Made by a program: the position numbers and the translations under genes
Shown: piece by piece, positions 1 to 9,115 of the stretch
Numbering within the stretch: position 1 is the first letter of the stretch
How the letters are laid out: every line of letters starts with the position of its first letter
DNA from: Micromonospora sp. PLK6-60
GTDB taxonomy: Bacteria; Actinomycetota; Actinomycetes; Mycobacteriales; Micromonosporaceae
DNA: 64,000 nucleotides
NCBI RefSeq assembly: GCF_019890675.1
Contig: NZ_JAIOAA010000009.1
Span: forward strand, 1-64,000
Direction of reading: 5' to 3'
The notes under the pieces: model-generated
Told to the model about the DNA's origin: nothing
Database searches by the model: none
The model's input: only the letters and a program-made list of their open reading frames with translations

Positions 1-1671
1 CAGGCCACCGTGCGGGTGGAGGACCGGGCGCACGCGGCCACCGCCCACCTCGGCCCGACCTGGCAGCGCACCGACGAGTGGTACAACTACCGCACCAACG
101 CCCGGTCCACCGCGCACGTGCTGGCCAACCTGGACGAGTCGTCGTACTCGGGGGGCGGGATGGGGGCTGACCACCCGCACGCCTGGTGCAAGGCGTACGC
201 GGGCGGCCGGTCCTTCTACACCGGCGGCGGCCACACCCAGGCGTCGTACGCCGAGCCGGCGTTCCGGGCCCACCTGCTGGGCGGCATCCGGTACGCGGCC
301 GGCCGGACCAAGGCCGACTGCCGGCCGGAGACCGGCTACACCGCGCTGTACAACGGTTCCACCACCGGCTGGTCGCAGGCCGGGCCGGGCAGCTTCAGCA
401 ACGCCAACGCCACCCTCACCTCGGTCGGCGGGATGGGCCTCTACTGGTACAGCGCGAAGCAGTTCACCAACTATTCGCTGAAGCTGGACTGGAAGCTGGA
501 AGGCGACGACAACTCGGGTGTGTTCATCGGCTTCCCGCCGTCGAGCGATCCGAACTCGGCGATCAACAACGGGTACGAGGTGCAGATCGACCCCACTGAC
601 AGCGCGGACCGCACCACCGGGGCGGTCTACGGGTTCAAGTCCGCCGACCTGGCCGCCCGGGACGCGGCGCTCAACCCGGCCGGTGAGTGGAACACCTACG
701 AGTTGCTGGTCGAGGGGGAACGCCTCCAGGTCCTGCTCAACGGGGTGAAGATCAACGACTTCACCAACACCGACCCGGTCCGCTCGCTCGCCGGCCACAT
801 CGGCATCCAGAACCACGGCACCGGCGACGACGTCTCGTTCCGCAACATCCGGATCAAGGAGCTGGGCGGCACCCCGCCGCCGACCGGCAACACCACCGTG
901 CAGGCCGAGGCGTTCAGCACCGCCAGCGGGGTCAGCGCGTACGGCAAGACCGGGGCCAACGGCGGGCAGACCCTCGGGTACGTCGACCCGGGCGACTGGG
1001 CCGCGTACCAGGGCCTGGACCTGACCGGGGTGACCTCGTTCCGGGCCCGGGTGGTCTCCGGCGGGCCCGGCGGCACCATCGGAGTCCGCACCGGCTCGCC
1101 CACCGGCGCGCTGCTCGGGCAGGTGGCCGTGCCGAACACCGGCAGCTGGACCACCTTCGCCGACGTGTCCACCGCCCTGTCCGGGGTGCCCAGCGGCAGC
1201 CAGACCCTCTACCTGACCTTCACCGGGTCCGGCAGCGGACTGTTCGACGTCGACGACTTCACCCTGGTGCGAACGGCCGGCGGCACGCCCGGCACCGGCC
1301 CGATCAAGGGGCTGGGTGGCAAGTGTCTGGACGTGCGCAACGCGGCCACGGCCGACGGCACGCAGATCCAGATCTACACCTGCAACGGCAGCGCCGCGCA
1401 GACCTGGACGGTGACGCCGAACTCCACCATCAAGGCGTTGGGCAAGTGCCTGGACGTCTCCGGTGGCGCCTCCGCGGACGGCACGAAGATCCAGCTCTGG
1501 ACCTGCAACGGCAGCGGCGCGCAGAACTGGTCGGCGCAGGCCGACGGCACGCTGCGCAACCCGCAGTCCGGCAAGTGCCTGGACGTCTCCGGCAACAACT
1601 CCGCCGACGGCACCGCCGTGCACCTGTGGACCTGCCACACCGGCGCCAACCAGAAGTGGACCCTGCCCTGA
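1..1671 (+). CDS. Secreted ThuA / DUF1080 / CBM6 / ricin-B lectin protein, C-terminal part
   Basis: The frame is open from base 1, so the gene begins outside the window; 556 residues are visible. Domains in order: the end of a ThuA-like (glutamine-amidotransferase-fold) domain to about residue 110, closely matching the ThuA part of the protein at 5508-8840; a DUF1080 / 3-keto-disaccharide hydrolase jelly roll (about 112-290, with NSGVFIGF and the C-terminal GHIGIQNHG); a CBM6-type carbohydrate-binding module (about 300-430, YVDPGDWAAY); and a ricin-B trefoil (about 435-556) with three CLDV...QxW repeats. DUF1080 proteins hydrolyse or bind 3-keto-glycosides, and CBM6 and ricin-B bind polysaccharide, so an extracellular sugar-processing role is inferred. 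The sugar isomerase gene downstream fits the same pathway. A hairpin follows the stop. Confidence 0.85.
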   Translation, partial: QATVRVEDRAHAATAHLGPTWQRTDEWYNYRTNARSTAHVLANLDESSYSGGGMGADHPHAWCKAYAGGRSFYTGGGHTQASYAEPAFRAHLLGGIRYAAGRTKADCRPETGYTALYNGSTTGWSQAGPGSFSNANATLTSVGGMGLYWYSAKQFTNYSLKLDWKLEGDDNSGVFIGFPPSSDPNSAINNGYEVQIDPTDSADRTTGAVYGFKSADLAARDAALNPAGEWNTYELLVEGERLQVLLNGVKINDFTNTDPVRSLAGHIGIQNHGTGDDVSFRNIRIKELGGTPPPTGNTTVQAEAFSTASGVSAYGKTGANGGQTLGYVDPGDWAAYQGLDLTGVTSFRARVVSGGPGGTIGVRTGSPTGALLGQVAVPNTGSWTTFADVSTALSGVPSGSQTLYLTFTGSGSGLFDVDDFTLVRTAGGTPGTGPIKGLGGKCLDVRNAATADGTQIQIYTCNGSAAQTWTVTPNSTIKALGKCLDVSGGASADGTKIQLWTCNGSGAQNWSAQADGTLRNPQSGKCLDVSGNNSADGTAVHLWTCHTGANQKWTLP

Positions 1672-1677
1672 GGTGAA

Positions 1678-1725
1678 AGGAAGGGCCCCTTCTTAACAGA
1701 CGTCTGTTAAGAAGGGGCCCTTCCT
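1678..1725. terminator. 24-bp perfect inverted repeat, probable terminator and member of a repeat family
   Basis: Two 24-base arms (1678-1701 and 1702-1725) are exact reverse complements with no loop, centred on ACAGACGTCTGT. It starts 6 bases after the stop codon of the lectin gene, which fits a transcription terminator. The outer arm (GGAAGGGCCCCTTCTTAAC) recurs in imperfect form at 47439-47487, so this is also a dispersed palindromic repeat. Confidence 0.7.
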
Positions 1726-1925
1726 AACCGTCGGGGTGCGGCCCTAGAGTGGGTGACGGCGACCGCGCAGGCCGCCGGTGGCCCGACGGGAGGCGCAACC
1801 CGTCGAGTCAGGCGCGTAACCGCGCCCACCGGTGCCCGCACGGCGGTTCGCCGTGCACCGCCCGGTCGCCCTCGCCCCGGTTTCCGCACCGTGGAATCCC
1901 CATCACGACAGGGGAGAGAAGGACA

Positions 1926-2936
1926 ATGGCGCGACCCATCACGCTCTTCACCGGCCAGTGGGCCGACCTTCCGTTCGACGAGGTCTGCCGGCTCGCCTCG
2001 CAGTGGGGCTACGACGGGCTGGAGATCGCCTGCTGGGGCGACCACTTCGAGGTCGACAAGGCACTGGCCGACGACTCGTACGTCGAGCGCAAGAAGGAGA
2101 CCCTGGCCAAGCACAACCTCCAGGTCTTCACGATCTCCAACCACCTGGTCGGCCAGGCCGTCTGCGACCACCCGATCGACGAGCGCCACCAGGACATCCT
2201 GCCCGCCCGGATCTGGGGCGACGGCGAGCCCGAGGGGGTACGCCAGCGGGCCGCCGAGGAGATCAAGGACACCGCCCGGGCGGCGGCGAAGCTCGGCGTC
2301 GACACCGTCGTCGGCTTCACCGGCTCGTCGATCTGGCACACCCTGGCGATGTTCCCGCCGGTCCCGCCGGCGATGATCGAGCGCGGCTACCAGGACTTCG
2401 CCGACCGGTGGAACCCGATCCTCGACGTCTTCGACGAGGTGGGCGTGCGGTTCGCGCACGAGGTGCACCCCAGCGAGATCGCCTACGACTACTGGACCAC
2501 CAAGCGGACCCTGGAGGCGATCGGGCACCGTCCCGCGTTCGGCCTGAACTGGGATCCGTCGCACTTCGTCTGGCAGGAGCTGGACCCGGTCAACTTCATC
2601 TTCGACTTCGCCGACCGGATCTACCACGTCGACTGCAAGGACGCGAAGGTCCGTACCGGGGACGGGCGGCGCGGCCGGCTCTCCTCCCACCTGCCCTGGG
2701 CCGACCTGCGCCGGGGCTGGGACTTCGTCTCCACCGGGCACGGCGACGTGCCCTGGGAGGACTGCTTCCGGGCGTTGAACGCGATCGGCTACACCGGCCC
2801 GATCTCCGTCGAGTGGGAGGACGCCGGCATGGACCGCCTGGTCGGTGCCCCGGAGGCGTTGCAGTTCGTCCGCCGGCTCGCCTTCGACGCCCCGTCGGCG
2901 GCCTTCGACGCGGCCTTCAGCAGCAGCAAGGACTGA
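1926..2936 (+). CDS. Sugar phosphate isomerase/epimerase, TIM barrel
   Basis: 336 residues in the xylose-isomerase-like TIM-barrel (AP endonuclease 2) family. Metal-ligand motifs are visible: HEVHPSE near the middle, NWDPSHF, HVDCKDAK and SVEWEDAG, the usual Glu/Asp/His/Glu set. No signal peptide, so cytosolic. The ATG at 1926 is chosen because GGGGAGAGAAGG lies just upstream; the longer open frame has no ribosome site. The substrate is not evident. Given the DUF1080, ThuA and PQQ-dehydrogenase neighbours, isomerisation or epimerisation of an oxidised (3-keto) sugar or inositol derivative is a reasonable inference. It is convergent with the ROK gene, with a strong hairpin between them. Confidence 0.85.
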   Translation: MARPITLFTGQWADLPFDEVCRLASQWGYDGLEIACWGDHFEVDKALADDSYVERKKETLAKHNLQVFTISNHLVGQAVCDHPIDERHQDILPARIWGDGEPEGVRQRAAEEIKDTARAAAKLGVDTVVGFTGSSIWHTLAMFPPVPPAMIERGYQDFADRWNPILDVFDEVGVRFAHEVHPSEIAYDYWTTKRTLEAIGHRPAFGLNWDPSHFVWQELDPVNFIFDFADRIYHVDCKDAKVRTGDGRRGRLSSHLPWADLRRGWDFVSTGHGDVPWEDCFRALNAIGYTGPISVEWEDAGMDRLVGAPEALQFVRRLAFDAPSAAFDAAFSSSKD

Positions 2937-2960
2937 CCCTCGCCGACCAGCACGCTCGAT

Positions 2961-3007
2961 CCGGGATGTAGTGGCCTCCCGACAACTTGGAGGCCACTAC
3001 ATCCCGG
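2961..3007. terminator. Bidirectional hairpin terminator between convergent genes
   Basis: Perfect 19-bp stem (2961-2979 with 2989-3007) around a 9-nt loop, lying between the stop codons of two convergent genes. There is no U-run of note, as is common for actinobacterial terminators. Confidence 0.8.
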
Positions 3008-3049
3008 AAACAGCAGGATCTTGCCCGCCGGCGTCCGGCGCCGGGGTGG

Positions 3050-4234
3050 TCAGGCGGGGGTGAAGAGGTGGTCGCTGACCAGTCGGGCGGCGCCCACGAC
3101 GCCGGCGCGGTCGTCCAGGTCGGAGAGGACGATCGGCATGTTCCCGGTGGCCAGCGGGGCGGACCGGCGGTAGACCACGCCGCGGATCTCGGCGAGCAGC
3201 ACCGGCCCGATGCCCGGCGCCACCCCGCCGATGATCACGATGCCCGGGTTGAAGAAGCTGACCAGCCCGACCAGGGTCTGCCCCAGCCGCCGGGCGGCGG
3301 CGCGGACCAGGGCCTGGGCGCTGGCGTCCCCGCCGGTCGCGGCCCGCGCCACGTCGGTCACGGTCAGCCCGCCGGCCTCGGCCAGCCGGTCGGCCAGCGG
3401 CCCGGACCGGCCGGACCGCGCCGCCGCGGTCGCCTCCCGGACCAGCGCGGCATCGCCGCAGTACGCCTCGACGCAGCCGTTGTCCCCGCACCCGCACGGC
3501 GGGCCGTCCTCGGCCAGCCGCAGGTGGGCGATGTCCCCGGCGCCGCTGGTGGCCCCCCGGTAGACCGCCCCGTCGAGCACCAGGCCGCAGCCGATGGCCG
3601 AGCCCAGCTTGACGTAGAGGAAATCCTCGAAGGCCCGGCCGGTGCCGGCGTGCTTCTCGCCGAGCGCCATCACGTTGGCGTCGTTGTCGACAAGCACGGG
3701 GCAGCCGAGTTCGGCGGCGAGCGCCTCGCGGACCGGGAAGCGGTGCCAGCCGGGCAGCGCCGGCGGTGACACCGGCATCCCCTCCGCGAACGCGACCGGC
3801 GCGGACAGGCCGACGCCGACCCCGGTGAGCCGGTCCACGCCGGCCTCGGCGCGCAGCTTGCCGATCAGCTCGACCACCCGGGCCACGACCGCCTCCGGCC
3901 CGCTCCGGACGTCCGTCGGTTCGCCGGCCCGGGACAGCACGCCGAGCTCGCCGTCGGTCAGCGCCAGGTCGATCCGGTCCGGCGCGACGGTGACCCCGAC
4001 GAACCGGACCGAGCCGGCGACCCGCAGCAACGGCGACCGGCGACCGCCGCGCGAGGCCGCCGGGCCGGCATTTTCCACCAGACCCCGCTCGATCAGCCGG
4101 TCCAGTTCCCCGGCGAGCCGGGACCGGGCCAGGTCGACGGCATCCCCCAGCTCCGCCCGGGAGCGGGGGCCGTCATCACGCAGCAGGCGCAGCAGGCGCG
4201 CCTGGTGCGGGTTCTCCGGTCGGACGACGACCAC
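3050..4234 (-). CDS. ROK-family transcriptional regulator / sugar kinase-like
   Basis: 394 residues. The N-terminal winged helix (NPHQARLLRLLRDDGPRSRAE, about 8-30, through a DLARSRLAGEL recognition region) precedes a ROK domain. Diagnostic motifs are the zinc site CGCGDNGCVEAYCG (form CxCGxxGCxE), the sugar-binding LVDNDANVMALGE and the closing glycine-rich IIGGVAPGIG. Such proteins repress sugar-utilisation genes and respond to sugars. The GTG at 4234 is preferred: GGAGG lies 8 nt upstream, while the longer frame has none. It follows the two secreted sugar-protein genes on the same strand and probably controls this cluster (inference). Confidence 0.85.
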   Translation of the reverse strand: MVVVRPENPHQARLLRLLRDDGPRSRAELGDAVDLARSRLAGELDRLIERGLVENAGPAASRGGRRSPLLRVAGSVRFVGVTVAPDRIDLALTDGELGVLSRAGEPTDVRSGPEAVVARVVELIGKLRAEAGVDRLTGVGVGLSAPVAFAEGMPVSPPALPGWHRFPVREALAAELGCPVLVDNDANVMALGEKHAGTGRAFEDFLYVKLGSAIGCGLVLDGAVYRGATSGAGDIAHLRLAEDGPPCGCGDNGCVEAYCGDAALVREATAAARSGRSGPLADRLAEAGGLTVTDVARAATGGDASAQALVRAAARRLGQTLVGLVSFFNPGIVIIGGVAPGIGPVLLAEIRGVVYRRSAPLATGNMPIVLSDLDDRAGVVGAARLVSDHLFTPA

Positions 4235-4342
4235 GCGAATCACCTCCACCCGGAATCTTGCACGACGTCGTTTCCACCGGATGGCGCGAGGGGTCGTATC
4301 CGGTTTCCCGGACACGACCCCCCAAACCTGCCGCGGTACGGC

Positions 4343-5416
4343 TCAGCCGCGCAGGCTGGCCATGTGGCGGTAGCTGATCTCGGCGAAGCGCAGCGAGCGA
4401 CCCGGGTCGGCGGTGCCGCCCGGCGCGGTGTCCTGCTCCCACATCGGGTTGTGGTAGCCCTTGGCGCCCATGTTCTTGAAGAAGGTGCCGTAGTCGATGT
4501 CGCCCTGGCCGAGCGGCGCCATCTCGTAGCCGGCGGCCAGGTCCGGGCGGAGCGCGCCGTCCTTGGCGTGGAACAGCGGGAACCGCTGCGTCCGGGACGC
4601 GACCGTGGCCAGCGGGTCGAAGACGTTCGTCTGGAGCTGGCCGTCCGGGTCGGTGTAGGTGTGGAAGCGGTGCTGGGCCACGTGCGCCCAGTAGATGTCC
4701 ATCTCGAACCAGACCCACTCCGGGTTGGTCTGCCCGAAGAAGTACTCCAGCTTCCGGACGCCGGTGGACCGGGTGGGCCGGCCCGCGGCGTCCAGCGGCC
4801 CGCTGTCCAGCAGGAAGTTGTACGCCGCGTCGTGGTTGTGGGTGTAGAGCTTGAGCCCACGGGCGGCGGCCAGCTCACCGAAGGTGTTCCACCGGTCGGC
4901 CGCGGCGTCCCAGTCCGCCTTGTAGTTGCTGCTGGTCGGGTCGGAGCCGGTGCCGATGTGGGTCATGCCGAGGATCTCGGCGGTGTCCAGCGTCTGCTCG
5001 AACTGGGCGAGGGTGGTCGGGGTGACCGAGCCCGGGACCGACGCGTGCGAGCCGTTGGCGCGCAGCCCGTTGTCGTCCAGGATCTTGCGGATCTCCACCG
5101 GGGTGATCTGCCGGCCGAGGATGCCGGTGTTCTGGGTGTAGCCGGCGAACTCGATCTCCTTGTAGCCGATCTCGGCCAGCCGGCCGAGCACCCGCTCGAA
5201 GCCGTACGGGACGCCACTGGCGTCCGGGGCGGCGCTGATCCGGTCCCGGACGCTGTAGAGGATGATGCCCCGCTTGCCGGGCGGGACGAGCACCCCGTTG
5301 GCGGCGGAGGCGGTGGTGCCGCCGAGCCCGGCGGCGCCGACGGCGGCCGCGCCGGCCGCCCCGGCGATCGCGCCGAGCATCCGGCGGCGGCTCATCCCGT
5401 GCTGTGTGTCGCTCAT
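4343..5416 (-). CDS. Tat-secreted TIM-barrel sugar isomerase-like protein
   Basis: 357 residues. The N-terminus has a twin-arginine signal (MSRRRMLGAIAG, then an Ala-rich hydrophobic stretch to about residue 38), so export in folded form is expected. The mature part is a xylose-isomerase-like TIM barrel: KEIEFAGY, LYTHNHD, EWVWFEMDIYW, LFHAKDG. It is related to the cytosolic isomerase at 1926-2936 but clearly diverged. Exported members of this family sit beside ThuA and DUF1080 proteins in many actinobacteria, consistent with periplasm/cell-wall handling of modified sugars. The start is the ATG before the Tat motif. It lies 91 bp downstream of the ThuA-dehydrogenase gene on the same strand, likely one transcript. 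Confidence 0.85.
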   Translation of the reverse strand: MSDTQHGMSRRRMLGAIAGAAGAAAVGAAGLGGTTASAANGVLVPPGKRGIILYSVRDRISAAPDASGVPYGFERVLGRLAEIGYKEIEFAGYTQNTGILGRQITPVEIRKILDDNGLRANGSHASVPGSVTPTTLAQFEQTLDTAEILGMTHIGTGSDPTSSNYKADWDAAADRWNTFGELAAARGLKLYTHNHDAAYNFLLDSGPLDAAGRPTRSTGVRKLEYFFGQTNPEWVWFEMDIYWAHVAQHRFHTYTDPDGQLQTNVFDPLATVASRTQRFPLFHAKDGALRPDLAAGYEMAPLGQGDIDYGTFFKNMGAKGYHNPMWEQDTAPGGTADPGRSLRFAEISYRHMASLRG

Positions 5417-5507
5417 GTCCTGTCTGCCTTTCGGTACGGAAGGTGGTGGTGCTGGCGATGGTGGGGGGTGGCGGGTGGGGCCGGTCGGCGGCCCCACCCG
5501 CCGGCGG

Positions 5508-8500
5508 TCAGGGGGTGGTCCCGATCCCCTGACCGTTGAAGTGGACCCAGTTGAGGTTGCCGAAGCCGCTGGCCGGGCCACCAGGAACGGTGGTGAAGAC
5601 CAGGTAGAGCTTCCGCGACCCGCCCGGGTCGGTCAATGGGGCGTTGGTGCTGGTGAAGGCGGTGTTTCCGGTGGTGGCGTTGACGGTGGCCGTGGTCAGC
5701 AGCGGGCCGGTGGGGGAGTCGAGCCGGAACTCGACGCCGAACCGGGGCTGGCCGGCGGTGGCCGCGCTGCCCCCGGAGGTACGCAGCGTCACCGACTGCA
5801 TGTTCTTCAGGTTCACCTTGTTGTTGATGGCGATCCAGTCGCCCGGGTCGAGGCTGCCCCGTTGCTGGCCGCCGCCGACGTCACCGCTGGTGGCGACGGT
5901 GGTGCCGGACTGCTCCTGGGCGAACTCGACCTCCTGCCGCTTGTCCTGGATGATCTGCTGGCCCACCGTGGTCAGCGCCGGCTGGCCGTTGGCGCCCTTG
6001 TCGGTGTAGGACGCGCTGATCACGCCGTAGATGTAGCCGCCGTGTGAGGCGTTGTCGGCTTCCGTGGGCAGCACCCCCGAGCAGCCGAACATGTTGGCCT
6101 CGCCGTGGCCGTGGCTGTCGTGGCCGAGGACGAAGGTGACCTCGACCTTGCCGCAGTCGACCGGGCCGTCCTCCGGGTCGGTGACCGTCACCGAGAACGG
6201 GATGTCGTCGCCCCACTGGAAGAAGCCGCCCTCCAGCGGGGTGTTCACCGTGACCGTCGGCGCGGTGTTGCCGACCGTGATGGTGGTGTTCGCCGACGCG
6301 CTCTTGCCGCTGGAGTCGGTCACCGTGAGGCGCGCGGTGTAGACCCCGTTGGTGGTGTACGTGAACGTCGGGTTCGGGTCGACGGAGTCGGTGGTGCCGT
6401 TGCCGTCGAAGTCCCAGGCGAACGAGATGGAGTCGGCCGGGTCCGGGTCCTTCGAACCCTCGCTGGAGAAGGCGACGGTCAGCGGCGCCCGGCCGTTGGT
6501 CGGGGTCGCGTTCAGCACCGCGCTCGGCGCCCGCAGGCCCTTGACGTAGCTGAACTTCACCATCGCCGCGTCCGGGTTGATGTTGAAGAACCCGTCGCCG
6601 TACGTCAGCAGGTAGAAGTTGCCGTCCGCGCCCCAGCGCATGTCCATCGGGTTGTCGCAGAGGAACGGCTTGGTCGGCGTGGTGGGCTCCTGCCCGCAGT
6701 TCAACACATTGTTGATCTTCAGGATGTCGCCCTTGCTGTCCAGCCGGATCTCCTTGAGGGTGTCCCGGGTGAACTCACCGAAGAAGATCGCGTCGTCGAA
6801 GTACTCGGGAAACTTCGTCTCCGACCTCAGCTCCGGGTCGTAGTCGTACTTCGCCGCACCGTGCGGACCGACGCCACCGGTGCCGAGCTCGGGGAAGAGC
6901 ACCGGACAGGTCTGCGTCGGCGTCGACAGGTACGACTCCGGGCACGGCGTGGGCGCCTGGAACGAGTACCACAGCTCCGACTTCTCCACCGGGGGCAGGT
7001 CGGTCAGGCCGGTGTTGTGCCGCGAGGTGTTCCGCGGCGCCGCGCAGTCGAACGGCGCGACCGGGGAGATCGGACTGGTGGTCCAGTTCATCTCGATGTA
7101 CGGCAGGTTCGGCTGCACGCACATCGGCCAGCCGTAGTTCGCCGGCTTGTCGACCACCATCATCCGGCCGGTGCCCGCCGGTCCCCGCCCGACGGCCGCG
7201 GTGGAGGAGTCGGGGGAGTAGTCGGTGACGTAGGCGACGTCGTCCTTGTCGAGGGTGATCCGGAACGGGTTCCGCAGGCCCATCGCGTAGATCTCCGGGC
7301 GGGCCTTCTCCGTGCCCGTCGGGAACAGGTTGCCCGCCGGCACGGTGTACGACCCGTCCGCGCCGACCGTGATCCGCAGGATCTTGCCCCGCAGGTCGTT
7401 GGTGTTCGCCGAGCTGCGCCGCGCGTCCACGAACGGGGCCTGGTAGACGCCGGTCGCGCTGACCGAGTCGTTGTGCGGCGAGAAGCCGCCCGAGCCACCG
7501 CCGCCGGCCGGGGTGTCGTCCCCGGTGACCAGCCAGAGGTTGTTCTTCGAGTCGAACGCGATGTCACCGGCCACGTGGCAGCAGGCGCCCCGGTCCACCG
7601 GTACCTGCATGATCTTCTGCTCGGTGCTCACGTCCAGCGAGGGCGTCTCGCCGTCCACGAACTTGAACCGGGAGAGCTGGAAGTAGCCCAGCCACTGGTC
7701 CCACGCCGCCGGGTTGGTGCTGGTGGTCGGCGCGGCACCCACCGGTGTGTTCAAGGGTGGCGCGTAGTACAGGTAGACCCACTTGTTGGTGGCGAAGTCG
7801 TTGTCGATCGCCGGGCCGTACATCCCGTCCTCGCTGTGGGTGTAGACCGGGATCTGCGCCAGCACGGTGGTCTGGTTGGTCTCCGGGTTGTGCAGGCGTA
7901 CGCCGCCGCGCCGGTCGGTCTGGATCACCCGGCCGTCGGGGAGCACGTCGAAGCCGATCGGCTCGCTGACGTTGGGCTGCGCCCCGATGACCGTCATCTG
8001 GTAGTTGGCCAGCACGGTCGCGCCGCAGTCGCCGTCGGTCACGCCGGCCGACCACTGGATCGCGCCGCCCAGGTGGGCGCGCAGGTCGGCGCTGCCGTAG
8101 CTCTCCGGCGTGGCGCCCAGGCCGGTGTAGAAGGACCGGCCGCCCTGGTAGTCCTTGCACCAGGTGACCGGGTGGTCGAAGCCCATCGTCCCGCCGGTGT
8201 ACGTCTTCTCGTCCACCGTGGCCAGCACGTGTGAGACGCCGCGGACGTTTGCCGCGTAGTTGTACCAGCGGTCGGTGGTGCTCCAGCGCTCCGGCAGGGT
8301 CTCCGACGCGGGGTGCACCCGGTCGGCGACCGTCACCGTCGCGGTGCTGGCGGCGGAGGGGGCGCCGGCGGCCCGGGTGCCGAGCACGTCGGTGAGGAAG
8401 GACCACTCCGGCTCGGCCTCGATGGCGGAGTGCACGCCGACGAAGCCGCCGCCGTCGCGGTAGTACCCCTCGAAGGCGGCCTGCTGCGCGTCGTTCAGCA

Positions 8501-8840
8501 CGTCACCGGCGGTGTTCAGGAAGACCACCGTGCGGAACTGCTTGAGGTGCGGCTTGTCGAACTTGCGGGGGTCGTTGGTGACCTCCACGGTGAACCGTCG
8601 GTCCTTGCCGAGTTGCTGGATCGCCTGCACGCCGGCCGCCGTGGCGGCGTTGCTGCCGCTGGCGGACCGGGTGAAGACCAGGACCTTGTACTGGATGCCG
8701 TTGCTGTTCGGGGCGGGGGTGGTGAGCACCGGCGCGGCGGTGGCCGGGCCGGTCGGTTGGCTCGCCGTGGCGACGAGGGTCGCGCCGACGAGGGTGAGCA
8801 GACTGAGGAAGGTGGTGGCCCTGTGGCCCGGTATGTGCAT
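5508..8840 (-). CDS. Secreted ThuA / PQQ-type glucose-sorbosone dehydrogenase / PKD / CBM6-like protein
   Basis: 1110 residues with a Sec signal peptide (hydrophobic FLSLLTLVGATLVATA, cleavage near 36-38). Order: ThuA domain (about 48-265; GGGFVGVHSA, GRSFYTGLG); glucose/sorbosone dehydrogenase beta-propeller (about 285-730; IGFDVLPDGRVIQTDRRGGV, GDDTPAGGGGSGG, EIYAMGLRNPFR, ADGNFYLLTYG); PKD domain (about 755-840; SFAWDFDGNG); and a C-terminal CBM6-like jelly roll (about 950-1110; DPGDWIAINNKVNL). The dehydrogenase domain oxidises sugars with PQQ or a similar cofactor; PKD and CBM6 would hold it on polysaccharide. This layout recurs in Micromonosporaceae and Streptomyces. It heads a minus-strand run with the Tat isomerase and the ROK gene. 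The 275 bp upstream hold its promoter, but I cannot place the boxes. Confidence 0.9.
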   Translation of the reverse strand: MHIPGHRATTFLSLLTLVGATLVATASQPTGPATAAPVLTTPAPNSNGIQYKVLVFTRSASGSNAATAAGVQAIQQLGKDRRFTVEVTNDPRKFDKPHLKQFRTVVFLNTAGDVLNDAQQAAFEGYYRDGGGFVGVHSAIEAEPEWSFLTDVLGTRAAGAPSAASTATVTVADRVHPASETLPERWSTTDRWYNYAANVRGVSHVLATVDEKTYTGGTMGFDHPVTWCKDYQGGRSFYTGLGATPESYGSADLRAHLGGAIQWSAGVTDGDCGATVLANYQMTVIGAQPNVSEPIGFDVLPDGRVIQTDRRGGVRLHNPETNQTTVLAQIPVYTHSEDGMYGPAIDNDFATNKWVYLYYAPPLNTPVGAAPTTSTNPAAWDQWLGYFQLSRFKFVDGETPSLDVSTEQKIMQVPVDRGACCHVAGDIAFDSKNNLWLVTGDDTPAGGGGSGGFSPHNDSVSATGVYQAPFVDARRSSANTNDLRGKILRITVGADGSYTVPAGNLFPTGTEKARPEIYAMGLRNPFRITLDKDDVAYVTDYSPDSSTAAVGRGPAGTGRMMVVDKPANYGWPMCVQPNLPYIEMNWTTSPISPVAPFDCAAPRNTSRHNTGLTDLPPVEKSELWYSFQAPTPCPESYLSTPTQTCPVLFPELGTGGVGPHGAAKYDYDPELRSETKFPEYFDDAIFFGEFTRDTLKEIRLDSKGDILKINNVLNCGQEPTTPTKPFLCDNPMDMRWGADGNFYLLTYGDGFFNINPDAAMVKFSYVKGLRAPSAVLNATPTNGRAPLTVAFSSEGSKDPDPADSISFAWDFDGNGTTDSVDPNPTFTYTTNGVYTARLTVTDSSGKSASANTTITVGNTAPTVTVNTPLEGGFFQWGDDIPFSVTVTDPEDGPVDCGKVEVTFVLGHDSHGHGEANMFGCSGVLPTEADNASHGGYIYGVISASYTDKGANGQPALTTVGQQIIQDKRQEVEFAQEQSGTTVATSGDVGGGQQRGSLDPGDWIAINNKVNLKNMQSVTLRTSGGSAATAGQPRFGVEFRLDSPTGPLLTTATVNATTGNTAFTSTNAPLTDPGGSRKLYLVFTTVPGGPASGFGNLNWVHFNGQGIGTTP

Positions 8841-9067
8841 CGAACCTCGCTCTGGTCGGGCGGGTCCGCCTCAGTCCGTTGGGTGCGGCTGAGGTGGTCG
8901 CTCTGGGGGAGACGAGAGCCTGGCCAGGTTCTACGCAGGACGATATTTCCGAGCGGCGATAAAGAAAAGAGGCTGGCGGCCTAAGTTTTCTACAAAGAGT
9001 CCGTACTTTTGCTTCAGATCGGCAAAAGTGTGGGCGACCGATCGGCTGGACGGGCGCCGGGAACGCC

Positions 9068-9101
9068 GAAGGGGCCGGCCACCGAGGTGGCCGGCCCCTT
9101 C
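9068..9101 (-). terminator. Rho-independent-type hairpin after the YtxH-like gene
   Basis: GAAGGGGCCGGCCACC (9068-9083) pairs with its reverse complement at 9086-9101, leaving a tight loop. It starts just 3' of the minus-strand gene that ends at 9116. Confidence 0.75.
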
Positions 9102-9115
9102 CGCGTACGGGTGAC

